Origin: Paraburkholderia bryophila
Lineage (GTDB): Bacteria > Pseudomonadota > Gammaproteobacteria > Burkholderiales > Burkholderiaceae
Assembly (NCBI RefSeq): GCF_003269035.1
Contig: NZ_QLTK01000037.1
Coordinates: 1-64,000, forward strand
Direction: 5' to 3'
Length of the DNA stretch: 64,000 nt
This document shows, piece after piece, positions 43,013 to 51,408 of this stretch (position 1 is its first letter; each line of letters begins with the position of its first letter). The position numbers were made by a program, and so were the translations under genes. The notes beneath the pieces were generated by a model. It searched no databases and had not been told where the DNA came from. It saw nothing but the letters and a program-made list of their open reading frames with translations.

Positions 43013-43804
43013 GTGGTGTCAACTTCCTCTTCGGACACACCTTCGAACGACGCGCCGGACCTGTTCCGGAGCGAGAGCGAGGCGCTGGAGAAGGCCCGCG
43101 CGATCCACGCGAATGCCGACGCGGACGCCGAACAGTCGCGCCTGGCGCTGGCTGAACTGATCGGGCATTTCGAGCGCCTGATGCGCGAAACGCGCCGCCT
43201 GATCGGACGCAGCGACCGCGCCGAGCGTGAAATGCATGCGCTGACCCAGCAGTTGCAATATCGCGCCACTCATGACGCGTTGACCGACGTGCTGAACCGC
43301 AGTGCGGTGATCGAGCGGACCATCAAGGCGTTGCGCGTGGATCGCGCCGTGATGATCCTGCTCGATATCGACGAGTTCAAGAAGGTGAACGACGATTTCG
43401 GCCACCCGATCGGCGACGCTGTGATTCTCGGTATCGTCGATTGCCTGCGGCGCATTGTCGGCGATCGGGGTGTCATCGGCCGGGTTGGCGGCGAAGAGTT
43501 TACGGTGCTGTTGCCGGGGCACGATCTTGCCGACGCGCTGCACCTAGCGGAGAAAATGCGCGCTGCGATCGGGAGTCATGTGTTCGCGGCGCCCGTGAAT
43601 CGTCGCATTACCGCCAGCTTCGGCGTTAGCGCGAATGCGATTCGAACCGACTTCGATACGGCATACGGGTTAGCCGATTCCGCGTTGTACAAGGCGAAAC
43701 GCGGTGGCCGCAATCGCGTGGAGTTTGCCGATCAGCAACTGGCATCGCAGGCGGTACCGCCTCCCGAGACCCATGACTCAGGTATGCTGGGGTCTTCGGG
43801 TTAG
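43013..43804 (+). CDS. siaD: diguanylate cyclase (SiaD-like GGDEF protein)
   Basis: 263 residues. The GTG start at 43013 is chosen because AAGGA (42999-43003, overlapping the siaC stop) lies 9 bases before it. About 75 residues of predicted helix/coiled coil precede the GGDEF domain: RATHDALTDVLNRSA, LLDIDEFKKVNDDFGHPIGD and the active site RVGGEEF (GGEEF at 159-163). The RxxD inhibitory site expected before GGEEF is absent (GDRGVIG). It makes c-di-GMP and is probably switched on by binding SiaC. Soluble, as in the Pseudomonas protein. Output is likely biofilm or aggregation. Confidence 0.87.
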   Translation: MVSTSSSDTPSNDAPDLFRSESEALEKARAIHANADADAEQSRLALAELIGHFERLMRETRRLIGRSDRAEREMHALTQQLQYRATHDALTDVLNRSAVIERTIKALRVDRAVMILLDIDEFKKVNDDFGHPIGDAVILGIVDCLRRIVGDRGVIGRVGGEEFTVLLPGHDLADALHLAEKMRAAIGSHVFAAPVNRRITASFGVSANAIRTDFDTAYGLADSALYKAKRGGRNRVEFADQQLASQAVPPPETHDSGMLGSSG

Positions 43805-43824
43805 CTTCCGTGCAAGGGGAGAAT

Positions 43825-44589
43825 ATGCGGCGCGTCGTATTCAATCAGAAAGGTGGCGTAGGTAAATCGACGATCGTGTGCAACCTGGCGGCCATCAGCG
43901 CCAGCGAAGGTTTGCGCACGCTGGTGATCGATCTCGATGCGCAGGCGAACTCCAGTCAATATCTGCTCGGCGCCAGGACCGGCGAGGCGCATCCCACTGT
44001 TGCCGGCTTCTTCGAAACGGCGTTGACCTTCAGTTTCAAACCCGTGGAAATCACGTCGTTCATTCATCCAACGCCGTTCGAGAATCTCGACGTCATGCCG
44101 GCTCATGCCGACCTGGACGCGTTGCACGGCAAGCTGGAATCGCGCTACAAGATCTACAAGTTGCGCGATGCGCTCAACGAGCTCGATATGTACGACGCGA
44201 TTTATATCGACACGCCGCCGGCGCTGAACTTCTATACGCGCTCCGCGCTGATCGCCGTCGAACGTTGTCTGATTCCGTTCGACTGTGACGACTTCTCCCG
44301 TCGCGCGCTGTACACGTTGCTGGAAAACGTGAAGGAGATTCAGCAGGATCACAACGACGCGCTGGCAGTGGAAGGCATCGTCATCAACCAGTTTCAACCG
44401 CGGGCGAGCCTGCCGCAGCAACTGGTCGACGAGCTGGTTGCCGAAGGTCTGCCGGTGCTGGCTTCGCGGTTGTCCTCGTCGGTGAAGATTCGCGAGTCGC
44501 ATCAGCAGGCGAAGCCCGTCATTCATCTCGATCCGGGGCATAAGCTTTCGCAGGAATATCGCGCGTTGCATCGTGAACTGAGCGCATAG
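43825..44589 (+). CDS. ParA/MinD-family ATPase at the end of the Sia-like operon
   Basis: 254 residues from ATG 43825 (GGGGAGA upstream); a GTG at 43810 is less likely. Deviant Walker A KGGVGKS (9-15), Walker A' region DLDAQANSS, and IDTPPALNF (Walker B). Such ATPases form gradients on DNA or membrane and position cargo such as plasmids, chemosensory arrays, pili or carboxysomes. No parB, parS-like repeat or cargo gene is present next to it, and only 20 bases separate it from the cyclase, so it belongs to the signalling operon. It may position the Sia complex or its target; this is inference. Confidence 0.85.
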   Translation: MRRVVFNQKGGVGKSTIVCNLAAISASEGLRTLVIDLDAQANSSQYLLGARTGEAHPTVAGFFETALTFSFKPVEITSFIHPTPFENLDVMPAHADLDALHGKLESRYKIYKLRDALNELDMYDAIYIDTPPALNFYTRSALIAVERCLIPFDCDDFSRRALYTLLENVKEIQQDHNDALAVEGIVINQFQPRASLPQQLVDELVAEGLPVLASRLSSSVKIRESHQQAKPVIHLDPGHKLSQEYRALHRELSA

Positions 44590-44609
44590 CGGGAAGCTTT
44601 TGTTTTGCT

Positions 44610-45788
44610 CTAGTTGGCGGGTTCTGGGCCGATCCCGCTCGCGTTTTGCGCGGACTCGGTCAACCACACCAGCTTCTCCATTTTCAGTTGCCCCATGCGT
44701 TTCGACGTGAGTCGCGAATCGATCCGGTTCACTACCACCAGATCGAGCGACGGCACGACGACGGCATACTGACCCAGGTGACCATCCGCCCAGAAAGTCG
44801 GCCTTAGCAGCGCCGCTTTCGGGCCGCGAGGCCGGCTTGCCGGTACGCTCGTCCACCACATGTAGCCGTAACCGCCGGTCGTCGTGTCCGAATACGACTG
44901 CGTTGATTCGGCGACCCATTGCGCCGGCACGATCTGCCGGTCGCGCCAACGGCCCTCGTGCAGATACAGCAGCGCGAAACGGGCAAGATCGCGGGCGCTC
45001 ATGTCGATCAGATAGGCGGGGTAGCGCGTGGCAATACCACCGGACACATAGTGGCCGTCTGACGGCCGGTAGTCCTGCATACCGATAGGGGTTGCGATGT
45101 CCGTGTTAAGCGCCTGGAAAATGTCCTGGCCGCTGGCTTTCGCGTAGATCGCACCGACCGTATTGAAGTCCCAGTTGTTGTAGTACCAGAACGTACCCGG
45201 CGGATGGCTGTAGCGCGGCGGTTTGGCGGCTTGCATCCCCGTCGTTTCGTACACCGACGGGTGATAGACGCCGGAGCGCGCCTGCAGCAGCATGCGCACG
45301 GTTGCCTGCTTCTCGGTTGACGAAAGCGCCGGTTCGTCGTCGTCGACGCCGAGTTGCGCGAGCGTGTCGTCCAGGTGTATCTGGCCACGGCCGACTGCGA
45401 TGCCGATCAGCGCGCTCATGAAGCTCTTGCGCGCCGAATAGAGGTTGGATCGTCTCGACACGTCGCCCCATTCGGCAACGACTACGCCGTTGTGGACGAT
45501 CATGCCGGACGTCGAACCTTGCTGTTTCGCGTAGGCGACAGCGCGGTCGATGCCGTCTTGCGAGAAACCCTGCGTGGCGGGTGCTGCCTGAGTCCAGTCG
45601 GCGCCGGGGAATGGGGATTGCGGGTTCGCCGGCTCGGGCGCGGGTACCGGCGCCGATGTCGACGCCGAGGGGGGCGCCGAGCCGCATGCGCCGAGTATCG
45701 ATACGAATCCCGCTGCGACGAGCACGCGAGACATTCCCTTTTGCCGGGTTGTTTTTGGCAGGCCCGGCATGGTCCTTCTCTCTGGCAT
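44610..45788 (-). CDS. class C beta-lactamase-related serine hydrolase lipoprotein
   Basis: 392 residues, or 386 from ATG 45770. Lipobox LGAC, then a Pro/Ala/Ser linker. Penicillin-binding fold: SARKS gives the Ser-x-x-Lys pair, YYNN the Tyr-x-Asn motif, and WADGHLGQYAVVVP the C-terminal HxG-like motif. Members are esterases, peptidases or carboxypeptidases rather than drug-hydrolysing enzymes. It is convergent with the ParA gene and downstream of the M3 peptidase on the same strand. A CGGATT-AAA-AATCCG repeat (45830-45844) lies in the gap upstream. Confidence 0.82.
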   Translation of the reverse strand: MPERRTMPGLPKTTRQKGMSRVLVAAGFVSILGACGSAPPSASTSAPVPAPEPANPQSPFPGADWTQAAPATQGFSQDGIDRAVAYAKQQGSTSGMIVHNGVVVAEWGDVSRRSNLYSARKSFMSALIGIAVGRGQIHLDDTLAQLGVDDDEPALSSTEKQATVRMLLQARSGVYHPSVYETTGMQAAKPPRYSHPPGTFWYYNNWDFNTVGAIYAKASGQDIFQALNTDIATPIGMQDYRPSDGHYVSGGIATRYPAYLIDMSARDLARFALLYLHEGRWRDRQIVPAQWVAESTQSYSDTTTGGYGYMWWTSVPASRPRGPKAALLRPTFWADGHLGQYAVVVPSLDLVVVNRIDSRLTSKRMGQLKMEKLVWLTESAQNASGIGPEPAN

Positions 45789-45875
45789 GGCTCGTCTCGC
45801 TGCGGGTCGATATCTTTCTTTAACGTCACCGGATTAAAAATCCGTCGCCCTTATTTCAGCGATGCCTCGCACTCA

Positions 45876-47912
45876 CTACGCCAGCAATCCCCGCTTACGC
45901 AACATCGGCGCCGCCTTTGGATCACGCCCAAGGAACGCGCGGAACGCGGTACGCTGTTCGCGGCTATCCCCGGCGCTATAAACGTAGCGTTGCAGCTTGT
46001 CGGCCAACACCGGTTCAAAGGCGTCGCCGGTTTCTTCGAATGCGTTGAACGCCTCGGCTTCCAGCACTTCCGCCCACATGTAGACGTAGTACCCGGCGGC
46101 ATAGTACGCACCGCCGAAAACGTGGCCGAAGTGAGGCAGCCGGTGACGCATGCCCACCTCGCGCGGCACGCCGAGGCGCTCGCACTCCCGCGCTTCGAAA
46201 TCGGCAAGGTCGATACTCGCGGGGTCTTCGTGCAGATGCAGCGCCATATCGACCAGAGCCGACGATGTGTAGGCCACCGTCTGAAACCCCTGGTTGAAAA
46301 TCTGCGAAGCACGAATACGTTCTATCAACGCAGCGGGAATCGGCGCGCCGGTCGTCACGTGACGCGCGTGTTTTGCCAGCACTTCCGGCACCGTGGCCCA
46401 GTTTTCCATGAGCTGCGACGGCAGTTCGACGTAGTCTCGCGGCACGCTGGTGCAGGCCAGGCGTCCATACTTCACATCGGACAGCAAGCCATGCAGACCA
46501 TGACCGAATTCGTGGAACAGCGTGCGGACGTCGTCGAAACTGAGCAGCGTGGGGCCCGCGCCGCCGTGCGCGAAATTGTTGTTGTTCACCACGAGCGGAA
46601 TCGCTTTGCCGCCGTTGCGCGTCTGGGTCCGATAGACGCTCATCCATGCGCCGCCCTGCTTGTTCGGCCGCGCAAAGTTATCGCCGAGGAAGACGCCGAC
46701 CAACTCGTCGCCGCGCCGCACCTCCCACAGGCGCACGTCCGCGTGATAGAGCGGCACGCCGGTCTGCTCGACGAAGCGAACCCCGAACAGGCGGCTGGCG
46801 CAATCGAACATGGCGTTCAGCATGGCGTCGAGGCTGAAGTACGGCTTCACTTCCGCGTCGTCCAGCGCGTAGCGGGCCACACGCACTTTCTCTGCGAGGT
46901 AGTACCAGTCCCACGGTTCGATGTCGGTGGGTTCGCCGAGCGCGGCGGCCTGCGCGATCAGCGCCTGACGTTCCCGCTCGGCGCTCGCCTTGGCCGGTTC
47001 CCAAACCTGGCTGAACAGCTCATACACGGCGGCGGGCTCGCCCGCCATGCGGTCGGTCAGCGCATACGCCGCATAGTTGTCGTAGCCGAGCAGACGTGCC
47101 TGTTCCGCACGCAATACCAGGATTTCGCGTGCCACCGGGCGGTTGTCCCGCTCGGGCGTTTCACCACGGCCGGTCCATGCGCGCCATGCGGCTTCGCGCA
47201 AATCGCGACGCGTGGACCAGGTGAGAAACGGCTGCACCAGCGAACGCGAAAGCGTGATGACGTAGCCTTCGACGCCGCGTTCCTGCGCCGCACTCCGTGC
47301 GGACTGGCGCAGGAAATCAGGCAGACCGGCGAGCTCGGCTTCGGTGGTCAGCGGCAACTGGTAACGGGATTCGTCGGCGAGGACGTTTTGTGCGAAGCGG
47401 GTGTACAGCTCGGCGAGCCGTTCCGCGATCGCGGCGAAGCGCTCACGGGCGGCGCCTTCCAGCGTGGCGCCCGAGCGAACAAAATCGGTATGCAGTCGTT
47501 GCAGCAGGCGTTGCTGTTCTTCGTTCAATTCCAGCGTTGCGGCTTGCTGGTACACCGCGTTCAGTCTGGCAAAGAAGCCGGCATGCAGGGACACCTGGCT
47601 GTCGTGCGCGGCCAGCAGCGGCGCCATGTCGCGCTCCACCGCCTGCAACGCGGGCGACGATTCCGACGAGCACAGATTTTCAAAGGCCAGACGCACGCGA
47701 TTCAGCCCCGCGCCGGCAGCGTCGAACGCGACGGCGGTGTTGTGGAACGTGGGGGCGGACGGGTCGGTGGCCAGCGCGTCGATTTCCGCGAGATGCGCCG
47801 CGAATACGACGGCGAAGGCCGGCGCGAAGTGTTCCGGTTTGATCTGCGTGAAGGGCGGCAGTTGGTAGGGAGTTTGCCAGTCTTGCAACAGCGGGTTGCC
47901 GTGGTCGGTCAT
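45876..47912 (-). CDS. M3 family metallopeptidase (Dcp/oligopeptidase A type)
   Basis: 678 residues from ATG 47912 (AAGGC 9 bases upstream); the frame runs to 47969 without family sequence. Zinc motif HEFGHGLHG (HExxH) with TLLSFDDVRTLF before it. The N-terminus NPLLQDWQTPYQLPPF and the C-terminus RDPKAAPMLRKRGLL resemble peptidyl-dipeptidase Dcp. It degrades short peptides in the cytoplasm; no signal peptide is visible. Oligopeptidase A is the alternative. Confidence 0.88.
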   Translation of the reverse strand: MTDHGNPLLQDWQTPYQLPPFTQIKPEHFAPAFAVVFAAHLAEIDALATDPSAPTFHNTAVAFDAAGAGLNRVRLAFENLCSSESSPALQAVERDMAPLLAAHDSQVSLHAGFFARLNAVYQQAATLELNEEQQRLLQRLHTDFVRSGATLEGAARERFAAIAERLAELYTRFAQNVLADESRYQLPLTTEAELAGLPDFLRQSARSAAQERGVEGYVITLSRSLVQPFLTWSTRRDLREAAWRAWTGRGETPERDNRPVAREILVLRAEQARLLGYDNYAAYALTDRMAGEPAAVYELFSQVWEPAKASAERERQALIAQAAALGEPTDIEPWDWYYLAEKVRVARYALDDAEVKPYFSLDAMLNAMFDCASRLFGVRFVEQTGVPLYHADVRLWEVRRGDELVGVFLGDNFARPNKQGGAWMSVYRTQTRNGGKAIPLVVNNNNFAHGGAGPTLLSFDDVRTLFHEFGHGLHGLLSDVKYGRLACTSVPRDYVELPSQLMENWATVPEVLAKHARHVTTGAPIPAALIERIRASQIFNQGFQTVAYTSSALVDMALHLHEDPASIDLADFEARECERLGVPREVGMRHRLPHFGHVFGGAYYAAGYYVYMWAEVLEAEAFNAFEETGDAFEPVLADKLQRYVYSAGDSREQRTAFRAFLGRDPKAAPMLRKRGLLA

Positions 47913-48023
47913 CGCGATCTGCCTTGTGGGCGTCAGGGTCCAGGAGCTGACATGATAAGACATTGCCATCGAGCTGCGAGCGCGAGGAAACCGATGCCGA
48001 AGCGTTCCACTACAGCCTATCCA

Positions 48024-48869
48024 TCAGCGCTTCAACGGCAACCAGATTTCCAACCCACCCATGCCGCTAACGGGATCGAATTTCTCGTCGTAGCGCTCGA
48101 AATGCGGCGCATCCGCCGGTGTGTGGCCCGACGCCGGCAGCCATTGATTCCAGATCGTATTCATGGTGCGGCGAATCGTCGATACATGCTCGCGATGGCT
48201 GAACACCGCATATCGTTGCGCGGGAATCCGCACGCGGCTGAACTCCGCGGGCAAGGTCGAAAAGTCGCTGACCTCGACGCCGCACAGATAATCGAAATTG
48301 CCGGCTTCGTCGGCGTTGTAGGCGACGCCGTAGGCGACGCCGCCCACCTGTCCCGGCACCTTGCCGAAATAAGCGTTGAAGCGCTGCCACTGCGACGGAA
48401 TCGCGGTGCTGGTTTCGCATGTATAGCGCTCGCCCAAACCGGCGACGAGTAGCGGCTCGCCGTCCACGAAGCGCGGCGCTTCCAGGTGAGTGAGAAGAGT
48501 TTCGTTCATTTTGATCGGCTCCACGAGTGCAAGGTTGTCGAGATGACCTTGCGCGCGCAACGCTTCGGGGGTGACGCCGAATTGCTCGCGAAACGCACGC
48601 GTGAATGCTTCGTGGGAGCCGTAGCCGGCCTCGATCGCGACCGCCAGAATCTCGCGCGCACCGCCGGCAAGACGCCGCGCGGCTTCGCTTAGACGACGGG
48701 CGCGAACGTAGCGCATGACCGACAGCCCGGTGGCTGCTTCAAAAGCACGCGCCATATGAAAACGCGATACGCAGGCGCAATCGGCAATGTCGTCGAGCGT
48801 CAACTCGCCGGCAAAGTGACTTTCGATAAACCAGAGTGCTTTTCCAACCGGGTCCATATCGGCGCTCAC
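48024..48869 (-). CDS. AraC family regulator with GyrI-like effector domain
   Basis: 281 residues. Here the HTH pair is N-terminal (LDDIADCACVSRFHMARAFE; AIEAGYGSHEAFTRAFREQF) and the C-terminal half is a GyrI/BmrR-like small-molecule-binding domain (WQRFNAYFGKVPGQVGG, GMGGLEIWLPL), as in E. coli Rob. It follows the DHA2 efflux gene on the same strand (83-base gap), so drug-responsive control of that pump is plausible. Confidence 0.87.
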   Translation of the reverse strand: MSADMDPVGKALWFIESHFAGELTLDDIADCACVSRFHMARAFEAATGLSVMRYVRARRLSEAARRLAGGAREILAVAIEAGYGSHEAFTRAFREQFGVTPEALRAQGHLDNLALVEPIKMNETLLTHLEAPRFVDGEPLLVAGLGERYTCETSTAIPSQWQRFNAYFGKVPGQVGGVAYGVAYNADEAGNFDYLCGVEVSDFSTLPAEFSRVRIPAQRYAVFSHREHVSTIRRTMNTIWNQWLPASGHTPADAPHFERYDEKFDPVSGMGGLEIWLPLKR

Positions 48870-48952
48870 ATCAGCATGAAGCCAGCTTAGCCAGGCGCGG
48901 ACGGACCCGTTTGATCGGGATTGCGCTGTTGCAACCGTTCAGCCGGTCGAAT

Positions 48953-50446
48953 TCACGGGTTCTGCGCCGCCGCATTGCGCTCCGGCACGGATGAATGCGC
49001 TGACGGCGCGGCATCGTGTCCTTGGGTTGCGTTCGCGGCAGCTTGCTGACCCGGACGCAGCAGCAAACCACCCAGCACACCCGCCAGCGCCGCAAAAATC
49101 GCGCCGCACAGAAACGCCAGGTGATAGCCGCTGTTGAGCGCCGCCACGGCATCTTGCGACGCCTGCATCGCGTCGCTGCGTGCCGCGGCGAGACTTGCCA
49201 GCACCGCGAGACCGAGCGCGCCGCCCATCATGAACGACGTATTGACGATACCGGACGCCAGACCCGAATCGCTCGGATCGACGTCGCTCATGGCAGCCAG
49301 CAGCATGGGATTGAACGCGATGCCGGCGCCGAAGCCGAGCAGGAGCATGCCCGGCATCACGTCGAGCACGAAACTGCCGTCTACCGGCGCACGCGCGAAC
49401 AACGCGAGGCCGCAGGCGGCGACCAGCAGACCCACGGCAAGCGGCAGACGCAGACCGAAGCGCATCACCACCCGCGCCGACAGGCCCAGCGAAAAGAAGG
49501 CCATGATCAGATTGGCGGGCAGAAAAGCGAGGCCGACCTGTAATGGCCGATAGCCGAGCACGCGTTGCAGATACAGCGCCGAGATGAAGAACCACGCGAA
49601 CATGGCGGCCGCCCACAACACGCCGACGACATTCGCGGTCGCGACATTGCGCAAGCGGAACAGCCCGAGCGGCATCAACGGATGCTGGACGCGCGCTTCG
49701 ATCGCGAGGAACGCGGCGAGCAACGCCAGCGCCGCGAACAGCAGGCCAAGCGTTTGCAACGAGGTCCAGCCGGCTTCGTTGCCGTTCACCACGGCATAGA
49801 CAGCGAGCATCAGCGACGCCGTCACCGACACCGCGCCCGCCACGTCGAGCCGTTCGCCGTGGGCATGACCGGGCGCGGACGGCAGCAACGCGACGCACAG
49901 CGCGTAGACCGCAATGCCGATCGGCAGATTGACGAGAAAGATCCAATGCCAACTGAGCAGATTGGTCAGCAGCCCGCCGAGCAACACGCCGATACTGCCG
50001 CCGCCCGCGCACACGAAGCCGTACACGCCCATGGCTTTGGCGCGCTCGCCGGGTTCCGTGAACAGATTCATGATGAGCGAGAGCGACACCGCCGAGACGA
50101 CCGCGCCGCCCACTCCCTGCACGGCGCGCGCAAAAACCAGCAGCACTTGCGAATTCGCCGTGCCACAGGCAAGCGACGCCAGCGTGAACAGCGTAATGCC
50201 GCCGAGGAACAGTTTGCGGTGGCCGTACAGATCGCCGAGTCGCCCGCCGAGCAGCAGGCACCCGCCGAAGGTCAGCATGTATGCGTTGACCACCCAGACG
50301 AGCGACGTTTCGCTAAAACCGAGATCCGCCGCGATGGACGGCAACGCGACGTTCACGATCGTGGTGTCGAGCACGATCATCAGCGTGCCGAGGCAGAGCA
50401 CGATGAGCGCCAGCCAGCGTTGCCTGCCGTGAAGGGAATGGGTCAT
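48953..50446 (-). CDS. MFS drug transporter, DHA2 family (EmrB/QacA-like)
   Basis: 497 residues, about 14 membrane helices. LALIVLCLGTLMIVLDTTIV is the DHA2 motif in helix 1 (Asp27 in LDTTIVNVALP); GGRLGDLYGHRKLFL is MFS motif A. Proton-driven export of hydrophobic or cationic compounds. CAGGAG lies before the ATG. The last 50 residues are polar and Ala/Gln-rich. Neighbour of a GyrI-type AraC regulator. The gap 50447-50630 upstream holds no gene. Confidence 0.9.
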   Translation of the reverse strand: MTHSLHGRQRWLALIVLCLGTLMIVLDTTIVNVALPSIAADLGFSETSLVWVVNAYMLTFGGCLLLGGRLGDLYGHRKLFLGGITLFTLASLACGTANSQVLLVFARAVQGVGGAVVSAVSLSLIMNLFTEPGERAKAMGVYGFVCAGGGSIGVLLGGLLTNLLSWHWIFLVNLPIGIAVYALCVALLPSAPGHAHGERLDVAGAVSVTASLMLAVYAVVNGNEAGWTSLQTLGLLFAALALLAAFLAIEARVQHPLMPLGLFRLRNVATANVVGVLWAAAMFAWFFISALYLQRVLGYRPLQVGLAFLPANLIMAFFSLGLSARVVMRFGLRLPLAVGLLVAACGLALFARAPVDGSFVLDVMPGMLLLGFGAGIAFNPMLLAAMSDVDPSDSGLASGIVNTSFMMGGALGLAVLASLAAARSDAMQASQDAVAALNSGYHLAFLCGAIFAALAGVLGGLLLRPGQQAAANATQGHDAAPSAHSSVPERNAAAQNP

Positions 50447-50630
50447 GCGGGGAACTCCTGTACCGCTGCCGACCGATTTCCCGGGGGATGCAACCCGGCC
50501 GGTTCGCGCGGATAACGGATTGGCCGCCGTGCACCACGAAACGCCGGCAAACCGTTGATGACAATAGAAAATTTAGTCTAGCACCCGCCTCTTTCGCGCC
50601 ACAACTACGAGTTTCTGGGTGCTACGCGGA

Positions 50631-51308
50631 TCAGTCGCCGCCGACGATTTCGTACTTGCCGCCACGCTCCAGCGCGCGCTGGTAAGCCGGCCGCGCGTGA
50701 ATGCGTTTCAGGAAGCCGGTGATCGCGGGAATCTGGCCTTCCATGCCGCCGCGCGCGGTAGCGGCTTCGAGGGGGAAGCTCATCTGCACGTCGGCGGCCG
50801 TGAAGTCGTTGCCGACGAACCAGCCGGTCGTGCTCAACGCCTCGTCGATATAGCCGAGATGCAACTTCAACTGCGGGTCGATAAAGGTCGATTGCAGCGT
50901 CGCGGCAATCTTGCGGGCAATCGGCCTGGCGAAGAACGGCATCGGCGCGCCGGCAATGCGCAGCGCCACCAGCTTCAACAGCAGCGGCGGCATGACCGAG
51001 CCTTCCGCGTAGTGCAGCCAGTACGTGTAGCGCAGATGCTGGGGCGTGCCCGGCGCCGGCGCAAAGCGGCCCTGGCCATATTTACCGATCAGATATTCGA
51101 TGATCGCGCCCGACTCGGCGACGGTCTGGCCGTCGTCGGTAATAACGGGCGACTTGCCGAGCGGATGCACCGCGCGCAACTCCGGCGGCGCCAGCATGGT
51201 TTTCGGGTCGCGCTGGTAACGCTTGATCTCGTACGGAACGCCGAGTTCTTCGAGCAGCCACAACACGCGTTGCGAGCGGGAGTTGTTCAGATGATGGACA
51301 GTCAGCAT
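50631..51308 (-). CDS. glutathione S-transferase
   Basis: 225 residues. Thioredoxin-like N-domain with LTVHHLNNSRSQRVLWLLEE and the cis-Pro/glutathione-binding segment GKSPVITDDGQTVAESGAII; helical C-domain with the N-capping region GNDFTAADVQMSFPLE. The catalytic Ser is likely in NNSRSQ. Cytosolic conjugation or reduction of electrophiles. It sits alone between the drug pump and the CoA ligase, same strand. Confidence 0.9.
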   Translation of the reverse strand: MLTVHHLNNSRSQRVLWLLEELGVPYEIKRYQRDPKTMLAPPELRAVHPLGKSPVITDDGQTVAESGAIIEYLIGKYGQGRFAPAPGTPQHLRYTYWLHYAEGSVMPPLLLKLVALRIAGAPMPFFARPIARKIAATLQSTFIDPQLKLHLGYIDEALSTTGWFVGNDFTAADVQMSFPLEAATARGGMEGQIPAITGFLKRIHARPAYQRALERGGKYEIVGGD

Positions 51309-51408
51309 GGGTCGAGGGACGGTAGCCAGTGGAGTGTCACATCATAGGGGTGTTGCGCAGAGGCGGGGCTCTAGTTACGCCGCCGGGTCCGCCGCCTCCG
51401 TGCGTGAC

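Noticed and set aside
45354..48452. Very long plus-strand open frame (over 1000 codons) opposite the M3 peptidase and serine hydrolase genes
   Set aside because: Arg/His/Gln-rich composition typical of the antisense of high-GC genes; no family motif, while the minus-strand genes have clear catalytic motifs.
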